The notes below the pieces were generated by a model that did not search any database, was not told where the DNA came from, and saw only the letters and a list, made by a program, of their open reading frames with translations. A DNA stretch of 64,000 nucleotides, taken from Neptunitalea chrysea (GTDB taxonomy: Bacteria; Bacteroidota; Bacteroidia; Flavobacteriales; Flavobacteriaceae). How positions within the stretch are numbered: position 1 is the stretch's first letter; every line of letters begins with the position of its first letter. A program made the translations under genes and the position numbers. The stretch spans positions 17,378-81,377 of the forward strand of contig NZ_BRVP01000018.1 of assembly GCF_027924145.1 (NCBI RefSeq), given 5' to 3'. This document shows, in pieces, positions 1-9,053 of this stretch.

Positions 1-238
1 GAAAACCTGATAGTACAACAGATAATCTTCTTTTTACTTTATACACCCCCCAATAACCTAAACCTAAAAGCCCCCATAGGAATATTAAAAATACCGTTGC
101 ATAATAATAAGGCATTACATAATAGGTATCATAAATATTTATGACCAAGTCTTTCCCAAAATTATAAAATACCAAAACCAGCGGTAACAGTAACATTATA
201 AAAAAGGGCAAGTGTGGTTTTTGAAGCAGCAGTTTCAT
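1..238 (-). CDS. Partial small membrane protein with COX1-like motif
   Basis: The reading frame opens at an ATG at 238 and runs off the left edge without a stop, giving 79 residues. It has two hydrophobic segments (about residues 11-24 and 43-62) and a basic stretch after the second. Between them sits INIYDTYYVM, which resembles the HDTYYVVAH motif of cytochrome c oxidase subunit I. The true histidines of COX1 are absent, so a haem-copper oxidase role is not supported. Small membrane proteins with this motif are, from memory, found in Bacteroidetes. The function is unknown and the C-terminus is outside the window. Confidence 0.6.
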   Translation of the reverse strand, partial: MKLLLQKPHLPFFIMLLLPLVLVFYNFGKDLVINIYDTYYVMPYYYATVFLIFLWGLLGLGYWGVYKVKRRLSVVLSGF

Positions 239-367
239 AAATAGTCAGGTTAATTTTAAAGACATAAAAATACATGAAAAACATATTTAGGTGTAAATTA
301 AATAATTAAATTTACCTCATACCATAAAAACGAATACATAACCCGTCAACCAGTACTTTAAAAGAAA

Positions 368-1663
368 ATGAGACCTCATACCCCTTTATATTGTGTACTC
401 CTTACAATATTGTGCACACCTGTTTTATTATTTTCTCAAAATTCATCTACAGACACCATATCAGGTATTTTCAAAGAACCTCTGCTATTCACAGAAGTAA
501 ATCCACTACATTCGTTTGGTATATTTACACTAGATGCTCCTTTATACGTTGGTACCTTTAAAGAAAAAGGAGGTAGATTCTCTGCTGGTTACTCTATGGG
601 GAATACATGGCACCCACAGGCTACTGTATATTATCCAAAAGGATTAACCCCAAATCAACGTACAGAAGTTAATAATTTATTCTACACCAAACGTCCTGCA
701 TATTTTGAAGAGCATAGTATAGAAACCGAAACCAAAACACTATCTACCGATGGTATTTTGCAAAATCTAAACCTTTCTTATCTATTGCAACTTGAAAGAA
801 AGGGAGCCTTTTTATTTACTTTAAATACACATCTTTTATCGGGTGGCGACTTCCCGCTGTTCTATTTAGCAGGGGATCATTTTATTGAACAATTTCATGA
901 TGTACTTGGACAAGTAGATAATTTTGGACGAAGACTATACCCATCTAACAAGGCCCATATTGAGTTTATTGACGAAAACAAAAATACCATTAGAATTAAT
1001 AAAGGGGATGCCTTTCTAGGCACATTAGACACACATTACTGGCTACCCATTTGGAGAAAATCTACGCCACTAGCATTTTATACCCTACAAGGTGGAGCAC
1101 ATTTGGGTATACCGCTAAATTCTTACTATCCTAAGGTATCGGGAGGTGTTTCTGCTGCTTTATTTACACGTCAACAAATTGGAGGTAAAACAACTTTAGA
1201 TATTGCTTTAGACGGACTTGTTACGCACCACTCCCTTATCAGTTTAAAAGAAACCGCTAATATCATAGACCGCGATGTAAGAAATAGTTTTAAATTCTAT
1301 TTTGGGTTTAATTTTTACAACCCTAAAAAAGACAAAACTTTTTTTGCTGGTATGTTAACCAACTACCAAGATGCTTATTTAAAAGGCTCTATTTTTAGTA
1401 CTAGTCAAGATGAATACCAAGATCTTGGTGTATCGTACTTAAGAGCTGGTGATGTTTGGGAAGGAGAGGAAATAACATCTTCCTATTTTCCTTTAACTAA
1501 ATTAACACCTGCCTCTATGTATTTCTTTTCTATAAAAACATATATTCTATTAGGTACCCGAACTAAAAATGGTGATTTTACATTTACTCTAGGAGAAGAT
1601 ATATTATCAGTTAATAATGCCCCCGATATACAATATGGTGTTAGTTATACATTTAAGATGTAG
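368..1663 (+). CDS. Exported protein of unknown function, probably outer membrane
   Basis: 431 residues with an N-terminal signal peptide (hydrophobic residues about 6-22, ending LLFSQ). The rest is rich in alternating hydrophobic and aromatic stretches and ends KM after an aromatic strand (YGVSYTFKM), as expected for a beta-rich outer-membrane or periplasmic protein. I do not recognise the family. It stands alone and is followed by a strong hairpin terminator shared with the convergent gene at 1773. The start ATG is the first in the frame and precedes the signal peptide directly. Confidence 0.7.
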   Translation: MRPHTPLYCVLLTILCTPVLLFSQNSSTDTISGIFKEPLLFTEVNPLHSFGIFTLDAPLYVGTFKEKGGRFSAGYSMGNTWHPQATVYYPKGLTPNQRTEVNNLFYTKRPAYFEEHSIETETKTLSTDGILQNLNLSYLLQLERKGAFLFTLNTHLLSGGDFPLFYLAGDHFIEQFHDVLGQVDNFGRRLYPSNKAHIEFIDENKNTIRINKGDAFLGTLDTHYWLPIWRKSTPLAFYTLQGGAHLGIPLNSYYPKVSGGVSAALFTRQQIGGKTTLDIALDGLVTHHSLISLKETANIIDRDVRNSFKFYFGFNFYNPKKDKTFFAGMLTNYQDAYLKGSIFSTSQDEYQDLGVSYLRAGDVWEGEEITSSYFPLTKLTPASMYFFSIKTYILLGTRTKNGDFTFTLGEDILSVNNAPDIQYGVSYTFKM

Positions 1664-1720
1664 CTGGTAACTTTGTAGTAAGCACACCAGATCATTTAGA
1701 AAAATAATAATTATAACAAA

Positions 1721-1752
1721 AAAACGCTTTTATATTTCTATAGAAGCGTTTT
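1721..1752. terminator. Bidirectional rho-independent terminator
   Basis: Two 14-base arms (1721-1734 and 1739-1752) pair with a single G-T wobble around a 4-base loop. The left arm starts with A-run and the right ends with T-run, so it can stop transcription of both convergent flanking genes. Confidence 0.85.
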
Positions 1753-1772
1753 TGTATAAGCAATTTATAAGT

Positions 1773-3041
1773 TTAGAATACTGTATACCCAACCATTAAG
1801 GTTAACGAGTTATAATTAGACCCTACACCAGCATAATCAACAAATAAGTTTCTATCAAACAAGTAGCGTACACTTACGGTATATTTATCATATTTAAAAC
1901 CGGTACCTACTGTATAACTTAAACTAGGTTTAATATCTAATTCTTCATAAACTTCCCCGTTACTTCTTTTTAAAACAAAGCTACTACCAAATTGAAAATC
2001 AAATGAAACGGCAGCATCAATAAATACTTTAGATTTAGAATTACCTCTTTTGTCTAAATACAGATAATATCTTGCACCTAAAGGTACTTCTAACGATTTG
2101 TAATCTATATCTGCATTTAACAAACCACCAGATACAAAACTAATATTTTTAGTATTAGTAGTAGTGCTTTTGTAGCTATTATACATTAACTCTGCAGTTA
2201 AGGCTACTTTATTTCTATGAAAAGGTAATACAAACTCCCCCTCTACCCCTACTCTTGGGGCAATCTCACTATCAAAGTCAATACCATAACTAGGATTTGA
2301 AAAACTAAGACTACTACTTTGGGCACCAAGTTTTACATTAAGGTTTACACTTTTACCTTTTTTCTTCTTTTTATTACTTGTAACTCTATTACCACTTTTA
2401 CATCTATTGTAAGCATTAAAAAAGTTTATTAGGGACTTCTCTTTATAATCTGTTTTTTTAATAAGGGCTAAATTATTACCGCATTTTAAATTGACATACA
2501 ATTGTTTTCTAAACTCGTTATTTTCAGCAATTTTATCATTATATTTCTTAATCATTTGAGAGTTATCATCTTTTTCTTGATCAAGATACTTCTTATAAAC
2601 AAGTAATTTTATAGGAGCTGAACCTACATTGTATAAATACGATTTAGGCACATATTTATCTTTATATAGATACAAGTTAGCTTCGCCTTCTACCAAAAAT
2701 TTTAAAAACGCTGTAATTGTTTTATACTTAGGTTCTTTATTTTCGTTTAAATTTTTAAGAATTGTACTAGAAGTATCAATAGCTACGGTTGCTCTCTGGT
2801 ATTTTACTCGGTTATATACACCAAACTCTTTTACATTGTCTATACCAATAGTTTTGGTATCACCTTTTAACGAACCTCTATAATTAAAATCAACCGGATT
2901 GTTATTCCACTCAACATATTTAATAAAGCATTCTACTTTTTCATCAGAATTGGTAATATAATACCCTTTTTCATAATTAATTTGGGCATTAACAACAGTT
3001 ACCGAAACTATTAATGCTAATAGTAAAAATAATTTTTTCAT
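1773..3041 (-). CDS. Outer-membrane beta-barrel protein
   Basis: 422 residues. A signal peptide (about 1-19, ending VNA) is followed by an N-terminal domain beginning INYEKGYYIT, which matches a common flavobacterial family of uncharacterised outer-membrane proteins. A lysine-rich linker (NKKKKKGKS, about 223-231) separates it from a C-terminal half of alternating strands ending in VGYTVF, typical of an outer-membrane beta-barrel of the OMP_b-brl type. Its ligand is unknown. It is transcribed alone toward the terminator at 1721-1752. Confidence 0.72.
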   Translation of the reverse strand: MKKLFLLLALIVSVTVVNAQINYEKGYYITNSDEKVECFIKYVEWNNNPVDFNYRGSLKGDTKTIGIDNVKEFGVYNRVKYQRATVAIDTSSTILKNLNENKEPKYKTITAFLKFLVEGEANLYLYKDKYVPKSYLYNVGSAPIKLLVYKKYLDQEKDDNSQMIKKYNDKIAENNEFRKQLYVNLKCGNNLALIKKTDYKEKSLINFFNAYNRCKSGNRVTSNKKKKKGKSVNLNVKLGAQSSSLSFSNPSYGIDFDSEIAPRVGVEGEFVLPFHRNKVALTAELMYNSYKSTTTNTKNISFVSGGLLNADIDYKSLEVPLGARYYLYLDKRGNSKSKVFIDAAVSFDFQFGSSFVLKRSNGEVYEELDIKPSLSYTVGTGFKYDKYTVSVRYLFDRNLFVDYAGVGSNYNSLTLMVGYTVF

Positions 3042-3149
3042 TTATTTCATTTATTTATTATGGTTATTAAACACTGTTAAAATAGCACTTTTATACTAAA
3101 AAAAATTTTTCACTTACATATTCAAGAAAAATATGTAATCCAAAATATA

Positions 3150-3959
3150 TTATTCAGTATGAGATAATTCCTTACGGTCTTTAGCAGAAGCATCCTCTGA
3201 TTTTCCATATTTCCAGTAAGAAAAAGCATACCAATTTTTACGTTCTAAGCCAGATACTTTTCTAAGCTTTTCTTGCAATTGTTTAACCACAGTAAACTCT
3301 GCCGCAGCATAAACAAACGTATTGGCATCTATTACTGCAGTAGCAAAAGCATCTAGTATATTAGTTGTTGTTCCCGGATTTGAATTTATTAACCAGTTTA
3401 AGGTAACCCCATTTGGCTTGGTTAATGGCAACATATCTTCTTTACTATACACCTCTAATAGAACTGTACCAATAGCATCTTCTGGTAACTTTTCCAATAA
3501 AACACTAATTACAGGTACAGCGGTATGGTCGCCTACTAAAACATATTTCTCTGCGGGTAAAAATAATGGTTTACTTTTAGCTTTCATTAATACTCCCAGT
3601 TCATCTCCCTTCTCTGCATGTATTGCCCAAGAAGATGCCGGTCCGGTTTCTCCGTGCATTACAAAGTCTATAGCCATTTCGCCTTTTTCTAAATCTAACG
3701 AGCGTAAAGTATAGGTACGTACCCAGAAATCATCACTATTAAGTCTGCCACCTCCCTTTTGTTCAGGTAACTCCAGTTTCTTGGTTTTATCTTTAGGTAT
3801 TAAAATTTTATTATTGTCGCCTACATTCGCCTCTGTAAAATTTTTTAAATCTGCTCCTTCTAACACAACACGTATATAATGTGGCGTACTATATTCTTTA
3901 TACTTTACAGTAAGTACACCTCTCATAAATTGTGGTTTCTGCATCATCTTAGTTTCCAT
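3150..3959 (-). CDS. Siderophore-interacting protein (FAD/NAD(P)H ferric reductase, ViuB family)
   Basis: 269 residues. The family reduces ferric siderophores in the cytoplasm with NAD(P)H and FAD to release iron. Visible here are the FAD-binding RTYT motif (about residue 87), the DFVMHG..GPASSWA segment (about 105-120) that contacts FAD phosphate and isoalloxazine, the nucleotide-binding GDHTAVP (about 149, usually GDETALP) and the C-terminal EFTVVKQLQEKLR...GLERKNWYAFSYWKYG signature. Length is usual for the family. The ATG at 3959 gives METKMMQKP; a second start at 3944 is possible. No siderophore receptor is adjacent. Confidence 0.9.
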   Translation of the reverse strand: METKMMQKPQFMRGVLTVKYKEYSTPHYIRVVLEGADLKNFTEANVGDNNKILIPKDKTKKLELPEQKGGGRLNSDDFWVRTYTLRSLDLEKGEMAIDFVMHGETGPASSWAIHAEKGDELGVLMKAKSKPLFLPAEKYVLVGDHTAVPVISVLLEKLPEDAIGTVLLEVYSKEDMLPLTKPNGVTLNWLINSNPGTTTNILDAFATAVIDANTFVYAAAEFTVVKQLQEKLRKVSGLERKNWYAFSYWKYGKSEDASAKDRKELSHTE

Positions 3960-4258
3960 ATACTTTTATTTTTTTACAAAGTTCGTAAAATCTTTTTTGT
4001 TGGCATGTTAATTTTACACTTCCACTTGGTACATTTACACTATGTACATACCCAACCACTTAACACATCCTATTTAAGTACATAAATTTACGACTGACCC
4101 CGTTGTAACTCCTAAAGAAACAAAAACCTTTAACGAGCTTATTTACATTTACCAAGGTAAAGAATGGCTAATAAAAGATGGAGTAACAAGCGAATTTACT
4201 GGGGTGTCCTATTTTCAATAATAAATACCAAAAATAAGTGCGCAAATGTAGTCTGATA
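3960..4258 (+). other. Intergenic stretch with a possible gene remnant
   Basis: No complete gene is visible. An open frame without a start codon runs from 4078 to 4219 on the + strand and reads TPKETKTFNELIYIYQGKEW in its middle, which looks protein-like. It could be the tail of a decayed gene, but there is no homology that I recognise. Confidence 0.3.
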
Positions 4259-4290
4259 TTGAATATGCCTGTCAAAAAAATGTACCTTTG
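4259..4290 (+). promoter_or_regulatory. Bacteroidetes-type promoter of queD
   Basis: TACCTTTG at 4283-4290 matches the TAnnTTTG -7 element exactly. TTG at 4259-4261 lies 21 bases upstream as a candidate -33 element. The start codon follows 22 bases after the -7 box. Confidence 0.6.
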
Positions 4291-4311
4291 CGGTTTAAAT
4301 ATTTTTAGACC

Positions 4312-4764
4312 ATGAGCACCATTAGAATTACCAAACAGTTTAGCTTTGAAACCGGACACGCATTATATGGATATGACGGAAAATGTAAAAATGTACACGG
4401 ACATAGTTATAAGCTATCGGTAACCGTAATTGGTACCCCTATAAGCGATACTACAAATGCAAAATGTGGGATGGTAATTGACTTTGGCGATCTTAAAAAG
4501 ATTGTAACCGAAGAGATTGTAGATGTATTTGATCATGCTACCGTTTTTAATAAAAATACCCCTCATGTAGAGTTAGCAGAGGAACTTGCAAAACGCGGAC
4601 ATAATGTATTATTGGTAGATTACCAACCTACCAGCGAAATGATGGTGATTGACTTTGCTAAAAAGATTAAGAGCCGTTTGCCAAAAAATATCAAATTATT
4701 TGCATTACGTTTACAAGAAACCGATTCGTCTTATGCAGAATGGGTAGCAAGTGATAATGCTTAA
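4312..4764 (+). CDS. queD: 6-carboxytetrahydropterin synthase QueD (6-pyruvoyl-tetrahydropterin synthase family)
   Basis: 150 residues. The enzyme converts 7,8-dihydroneopterin triphosphate to 6-carboxy-tetrahydropterin, the second step of queuosine precursor synthesis. Family motifs are in order: FSFETGHAL with the first zinc histidine, CKNVHGHSY with the catalytic Cys and two further zinc histidines (about residues 27-34), GMVIDFGDLK (about 54), DHATVF (about 74), PTSEMM and LQETDSSYAEW with the pterin-anchoring Glu. It is monocistronic here and no other queuosine gene is adjacent. A eukaryote-like PTPS role is less likely because of the CxxxHGH arrangement. Confidence 0.92.
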   Translation: MSTIRITKQFSFETGHALYGYDGKCKNVHGHSYKLSVTVIGTPISDTTNAKCGMVIDFGDLKKIVTEEIVDVFDHATVFNKNTPHVELAEELAKRGHNVLLVDYQPTSEMMVIDFAKKIKSRLPKNIKLFALRLQETDSSYAEWVASDNA

Positions 4765-5044
4765 TCACTGTCTAGATACCAAAATAACTAAAAAGGTACT
4801 TGAAAAATGAAACCAAGCGGAATTGTATTAAATATTATTTAGCTTTCTACAGTTGTGTATATTATTAAAATTACAACTCCCGAGGGTGGTGTGTATAACA
4901 AGAAGGTATTAAAAAGATAGACTGCCTAAGAATGATGCAATAATTATAATAATGCAAGTGCCATACCATGTGTAAAGTAGAAATAACTTACATTTATCTC
5001 GGATTATTATAAATAAAAAGTATATTTATAGTAGATTACCTACT

Positions 5045-5899
5045 ATGCGACTAACCATTATACTACTCACCCTTTTTGTTACTATAAATGTACAAAGCCA
5101 GGCAAATGATTTTGAAGGTGCCGCTTACAATATTGGTATAGGCTCAGTCTTTAGCTCCATCGGAGCCATTATAAATAAAAAAGAAGACGTAACTCTTGGG
5201 GCTACCATTAAAAAAAGTCTATGGCAAGGGGCTGTTGGCGGGTATATAAACTTTGAAGCTAAAAGACTCCTGCGTAAAAACATTTACAATGATCAATGGT
5301 ATTACTATTGGGCTGCTAATACCCTTAACTGTATAGGTTCCTCCATTACCGAAAATGCTGCTTATAACCGTGGCATGTTCGAACAACTCAACTGGCATAT
5401 TGCTTTTATGCGATTAGAATTTAAGCTAAAAAACAACCTGAAAGTACACCCTAAATTTATGCTAGTAGAAACGGGTAGCTTTCTTTACAATGCATCTAAA
5501 TTTAATTTTGAAGCTAAACAGAGTCTCAAAACAGGACATATGATCTTTTCTGCAGATTATTTAGGACATAACATTTATGCCCTACACAATGCCGGAAACA
5601 TTCTAGTCATAAAAAGTCAGCTTACCGATGAAAGAAACTATGTGCATGAAATTATTCACCGTTATCAGCGTGATAATTACATTGCTTTAAATTCTTATTA
5701 CACCCCATCTATAAAAAACTGGCTTAAGAATTATAAATGGGGGCGTTTTTTAAACAATCATACGTATTTAGATTTTCATAACCTTATTATATCTGCGGTG
5801 AGCTATTCATTATCTGAAAGTAACGACGAGTACTATGATAATATGTTTGAACATGAGGCGGGGTATTATTCTCATACGCTATATTTTTATAACAATTAA
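5045..5899 (+). CDS. Exported protein with an HEIIH zincin-like motif
   Basis: 284 residues with a clear signal peptide (1-18, ending VQSQ). A GAVGGYINFEAKRLL stretch near residues 60-74 is followed by an aromatic-rich body. Near residue 197 is YVHEIIHRYQR, which fits the HExxH zinc-binding signature. No clear third ligand of the gluzincin or metzincin type can be assigned by eye. I recall similar HELIHxFQ motifs in uncharacterised Bacteroidetes proteins, so the motif may be family-wide. Function unknown; a periplasmic or outer-membrane location is inferred. The 280 bp upstream contain no gene. Confidence 0.6.
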   Translation: MRLTIILLTLFVTINVQSQANDFEGAAYNIGIGSVFSSIGAIINKKEDVTLGATIKKSLWQGAVGGYINFEAKRLLRKNIYNDQWYYYWAANTLNCIGSSITENAAYNRGMFEQLNWHIAFMRLEFKLKNNLKVHPKFMLVETGSFLYNASKFNFEAKQSLKTGHMIFSADYLGHNIYALHNAGNILVIKSQLTDERNYVHEIIHRYQRDNYIALNSYYTPSIKNWLKNYKWGRFLNNHTYLDFHNLIISAVSYSLSESNDEYYDNMFEHEAGYYSHTLYFYNN

Positions 5900-5910
5900 T
5901 AGCTTTCACC

Positions 5911-5918
5911 TAATTTTG
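5911..5918 (+). promoter_or_regulatory. -7 promoter element (TAATTTTG)
   Basis: Exact match to TAnnTTTG, 29 bases ahead of the start codon at 5947. No clear -33 element is visible. Confidence 0.45.
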
Positions 5919-5946
5919 TATATTTAAAAGTTAAAAATGGCTGTAT

Positions 5947-6426
5947 ATGAAAACCAAAACAGGTAAATTTTTAATGAAATCGCTATTCGTGACCCCCTTT
6001 ACTTTTTTGATTCTCCTAATTAAGAATATGAACCACCCCAATAATTGGTGGATGTCTCTGCTATTTGGAATTCCGTTAGCGCTTGCCATTATGTTATGGC
6101 AATTATACTATTATGAAAAATTCAATTCTGTGAGTCAGACCGATTTATTAGAATCGGTACATCAGCACACACTAGATAATAACGAAGAAACCTGGGAAAC
6201 TATTAGAGCTAAAATACACAACGGTTTTGAAAAGTATACAATAGAGGAAGACCATGACGGATATATAGTAATAAACCTGAAACGCTTTTTAATTCCGTCT
6301 GTACTTAAAGTTATACGACAAGATAATTATATTAAAATTACCATAGAGCGTACCTTTTTTAACTTCATGCCCGACAGTGCTAAAAACTACAAGACGCTAA
6401 AAAAGCTACTGCATAAACTAAATTAG
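5947..6426 (+). CDS. Small membrane protein of unknown function
   Basis: 159 residues. Two hydrophobic segments (about 12-26 and 35-55) with a short NMNHPNNWW loop between them, followed by a soluble C-terminal domain of about 100 residues that is Lys- and Ile-rich. The arrangement is a hairpin in the inner membrane with a cytoplasmic tail. No family recognised. It has its own -7 promoter box and lies 59 bp before the AraC regulator, which also has its own box. Confidence 0.6.
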   Translation: MKTKTGKFLMKSLFVTPFTFLILLIKNMNHPNNWWMSLLFGIPLALAIMLWQLYYYEKFNSVSQTDLLESVHQHTLDNNEETWETIRAKIHNGFEKYTIEEDHDGYIVINLKRFLIPSVLKVIRQDNYIKITIERTFFNFMPDSAKNYKTLKKLLHKLN

Positions 6427-6461
6427 TAATTACTCATTTTTTAAGCGAAATATAGGCAGCT

Positions 6462-6469
6462 TAATTTTG
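6462..6469 (+). promoter_or_regulatory. -7 promoter element (TAATTTTG)
   Basis: Exact TAnnTTTG match 16 bases before the AraC-family gene, implying a very short leader of about 10 bases. Confidence 0.5.
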
Positions 6470-6485
6470 TAATTTTACAATTGCT

Positions 6486-7337
6486 ATGAAAAAGACACCC
6501 TTAAGAACCATAAAAGAACCCGAATATTCTGGTAGTTTTGATATTCGTGATGTGCAGAAGCTACTCCAAAATTCTGAAATGGTTCAGGATCTACATAGGC
6601 ATAACTTCTTTTTTATTTTGGTTTTAGAAGTAGGAATTGGGGAACACAGTATAGACTTTGTTTCATACCCCGTTGGTGATTATTCAATATTTTGCATGCG
6701 CCCGGGTCAAGTGCATCAACTCACTTTAAAAAAAGGAAGCAAGGGGTATCTAATCCGTTTTAATACCGACTTTTACAGTCCTAAAGAAAACTTAGGTCGC
6801 AAAATGTTTCTAAAAGCATGCAGCCATAATCATTGTAAGTTATCATTCAATAGTTTTAAACGTATAAACGCTATCGCATCAAATATTTTTATAGAACATA
6901 CCGATAAACCCGAGAACCACCAAAAAGTTATTGAATATTATCTAGATATCTTCTTTATAGAAATGGCCCGCCAACATGCCTATTTAGTTGCAAATAAAAA
7001 TAATAGCACCAATTATACTCAAGAACGATTACATGAATTTATGGTCTTATTAGAAACTCACATTTTAACTAAAAAGAAAGTAACAGACTATGCAGAAATG
7101 CTTCATTTAACCTCATATCAATTAAATACCATTACTAAAAACACCTTAGGCAAAACGTGCTCTACTATTATTAATGACCAAATTATTTTGGAAGCCAAAC
7201 GAAATCTATTAGCTACCACAAATCAGGTTAATACAATAGCCTACCAACTGGGTTATGAAGATACTTCTTATTTTATTCGGTTCTTTAAAAAACATACAGG
7301 ATACACCCCTGAAACATTTCGTCAAAATTTTAAATAA
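6486..7337 (+). CDS. AraC-family transcriptional regulator
   Basis: 283 residues. The N-terminal half is a cupin-like sensor (RHNFFFILVLEVGIGEHSIDF, about 38-58, then a FCMRPGQVHQL segment typical of AraC ligand pockets). The C-terminal 100 residues hold the two helix-turn-helices: the first around VTDYAEMLHLTSYQLNTITK, the second ending in the AraC signature IAYQLGYEDTSYFIRFFKK.TGYTPETFR. The following flavoprotein gene starts 78 bp downstream on the same strand with its own -7 box, so it is a plausible target. The ligand is unknown. Confidence 0.9.
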   Translation: MKKTPLRTIKEPEYSGSFDIRDVQKLLQNSEMVQDLHRHNFFFILVLEVGIGEHSIDFVSYPVGDYSIFCMRPGQVHQLTLKKGSKGYLIRFNTDFYSPKENLGRKMFLKACSHNHCKLSFNSFKRINAIASNIFIEHTDKPENHQKVIEYYLDIFFIEMARQHAYLVANKNNSTNYTQERLHEFMVLLETHILTKKKVTDYAEMLHLTSYQLNTITKNTLGKTCSTIINDQIILEAKRNLLATTNQVNTIAYQLGYEDTSYFIRFFKKHTGYTPETFRQNFK

Positions 7338-7386
7338 GTCCTGTTTAATTTTAAAGTTGTCCTATATCTTTCATATAAGCTTCTGC

Positions 7387-7394
7387 TACTTTTG
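7387..7394 (+). promoter_or_regulatory. -7 promoter element (TACTTTTG) of the flavoprotein operon
   Basis: Exact TAnnTTTG match 21 bases before the ATG at 7416. It gives the oxidoreductase-methyltransferase pair a promoter separate from the AraC gene. Confidence 0.5.
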
Positions 7395-7415
7395 ATACAC
7401 TAATATTTGTATCAA

Positions 7416-8324
7416 ATGAAAAGTAATAACAGTTACGATGTACTAATTATAGGAGGTAGCTATGCCGGACTTTCCGCTGCAATGTCATTAGGTAGAGCAT
7501 TAAGAAACGTTTTAGTAATAGACGGTGGTAAACCATGTAACAGGCAAACACCATACTCACATAATTTTTTAACCCATGATGGGAAAACACCTGCTGAGAT
7601 AGCAAAACTTGCGAAAACTCAAGTGAGTGCCTACCCTACCATATCATTTACTAACGCTATTGCTATTAACGGAAAAAAAACAGCAGTTGGTTTTGAAATT
7701 GAACTGGCATCGGGTAAAATTGTAAACGGACAAAAGCTTATTTTTTCTACAGGAATAAAAGATGTATTACCAGAAATAAAAGGAATACAAGAATGCTGGG
7801 GAATCTCTGTCTTACATTGCCCCTATTGTCATGGTTATGAGGTACGCAATATGCCTACCGGAATTTTAGGAGATGGAGATTATGCGTATGAGTTTGCTAG
7901 ATTTTTAACTAATTGGACACGTGAAATTACGATATATACCAATGGGAAGACCACGTTAAAAGAAGATCAACTGCACGTACTGCAACAGCACAAAATAACC
8001 ATTGAAGAGAATAAAATTGAAGCATTACTACACGAACAAGGACAATTAAAAGCCCTTCTATTTAAAGACGGAACTGAAAGCAGTTTACACGTTCTATATA
8101 CGCATGCTCCTTTTGAGCAACATTGTAGTATACCACAACAATTAGGATGCACGCTTACCGAGCAAGGATATATAGAGGTTGATGAAATGCAACGTACCAC
8201 TATAGCCAACGTTTACGCTTGCGGTGATAACTGCTCACCCAAAAGAACAGTAGCCAATGCCGTAGCATCTGGTGGAATTGCAGGAATGTTACTGAATAAG
8301 GAATTTGTTTTTGAAAACCTTTAA
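7416..8324 (+). CDS. Thioredoxin-reductase-like NAD(P)/FAD oxidoreductase
   Basis: 302 residues from the ATG at 7416; a TTG three codons earlier is possible but unnecessary. Class II pyridine nucleotide-disulfide oxidoreductase fold: FAD dinucleotide motif VLIIGGSYAGLSAAMSLGRA at the N-terminus, a redox-type HCPYCHGYE (CxxC, about residues 129-137), an NAD(P) motif around GILGDGDYAYEFA (degenerate GxGxxxxE) and the C-terminal FAD motif YACGDNC. The CPYCHGYE form is typical of small bacterial oxidoreductases in the TrxB-like group that are not always true thioredoxin reductases. The next gene follows 7 bp later, which suggests an operon. Confidence 0.85.
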   Translation: MKSNNSYDVLIIGGSYAGLSAAMSLGRALRNVLVIDGGKPCNRQTPYSHNFLTHDGKTPAEIAKLAKTQVSAYPTISFTNAIAINGKKTAVGFEIELASGKIVNGQKLIFSTGIKDVLPEIKGIQECWGISVLHCPYCHGYEVRNMPTGILGDGDYAYEFARFLTNWTREITIYTNGKTTLKEDQLHVLQQHKITIEENKIEALLHEQGQLKALLFKDGTESSLHVLYTHAPFEQHCSIPQQLGCTLTEQGYIEVDEMQRTTIANVYACGDNCSPKRTVANAVASGGIAGMLLNKEFVFENL

Positions 8325-8331
8325 AATAGAA

Positions 8332-8955
8332 ATGATGAATGATTGGTTAAAAAGATGGGAAACCCGATACAAACAACCCGAATATGCTTATGGTGTACTA
8401 CCTAATAAGTACTTGGAAAAACAACTTACGATAGTAGGTAAAGGACGTATTTTATTTGCTGCGGAAGGGGAGGGTAGAAATGCCGTGTATGCTGCAACTA
8501 AGGGCTATAAGGTTTCGTGTTTTGATATTAGTACTGAGGGAAAAAACAAGGCATTGCAACTTGCTAAAAACAACCAAGTACAAATAGAGTACAAGGTAGG
8601 AGAATTACCCGATTTGAATTTTGAGCCCGAATCTTTTGATGCCATAGTGCTTATTTATGCACATTTTCCTGTACAACTAAAATCACAATATCATAAACTA
8701 CTACACACCTATTTAAAAAAAGGAGGGATTGTCATTTTTGAAGCATTTAGCAAAGCACATGTAACATACAAAAAACAAAATCCTACTATTGGAGGACCTT
8801 CAGATGAAGAATCTTTATTCTCAATAGCGGAAATACAATCGGATTTTTTTAACTATGAAATTATGGAGCTAAAAGAAACCACTGTAGATCTTAATGAAGG
8901 AAGGTATCATAAAGGTAAAGGAAGTATTATACGCTTTTTAGGCAGAAAACTATAA
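8332..8955 (+). CDS. Class I SAM-dependent methyltransferase (TehB/TPMT-like)
   Basis: 207 residues from the ATG at 8332; the longer frame from TTG 8305 would overlap the upstream stop. It begins MNDWLKRWETRYKQPEYAYG, the usual W..RY..PEYAYG opening of small tellurite-resistance/thiopurine-type methyltransferases. Motif I is LFAAEGEGRNAVYAA (about residues 42-56), where AEGEGRN replaces the more common GxGxG. Motif II carries the acidic VSCFDIS. The substrate is unknown. It sits 7 bp behind the flavoprotein gene, so co-transcription is likely. A dispersed hairpin repeat and a terminator follow immediately. Confidence 0.83.
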   Translation: MMNDWLKRWETRYKQPEYAYGVLPNKYLEKQLTIVGKGRILFAAEGEGRNAVYAATKGYKVSCFDISTEGKNKALQLAKNNQVQIEYKVGELPDLNFEPESFDAIVLIYAHFPVQLKSQYHKLLHTYLKKGGIVIFEAFSKAHVTYKKQNPTIGGPSDEESLFSIAEIQSDFFNYEIMELKETTVDLNEGRYHKGKGSIIRFLGRKL

Positions 8956-8956
8956 A

Positions 8957-9010
8957 CTAAACTATTTCGAGATAAGTCTCGGAGTATTTAATCTCAATTA
9001 TTAAGTAAAT
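8957..9010. repeat. Dispersed two-hairpin repeat, copy 1
   Basis: 54 bp starting one base after the methyltransferase stop codon. It consists of CTAAACTATTTCGAGATAAG, a GTCTC arm, and then an ATCTCAATTATTAAGTAAAT end. Related copies are at 21783-21836, 33121-33174, 33262-33327 and 42489-42535, with a weak one near 14150. The first half can form a GAGAC/GTCTC hairpin and the second a CTCAAT/ATTGAG hairpin in the better copies. Confidence 0.7.
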
Positions 9011-9014
9011 AGAG

Positions 9015-9045
9015 AAAACAGCAGAGAGTTATCCCTGCTGTTTTT
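9015..9045. terminator. Bidirectional terminator
   Basis: AAAACAGCAG (9015-9024) pairs perfectly with CTGCTGTTTT (9035-9044) around a 10-base loop, between convergent genes. Confidence 0.85.
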
Positions 9046-9053
9046 AAGTATTA

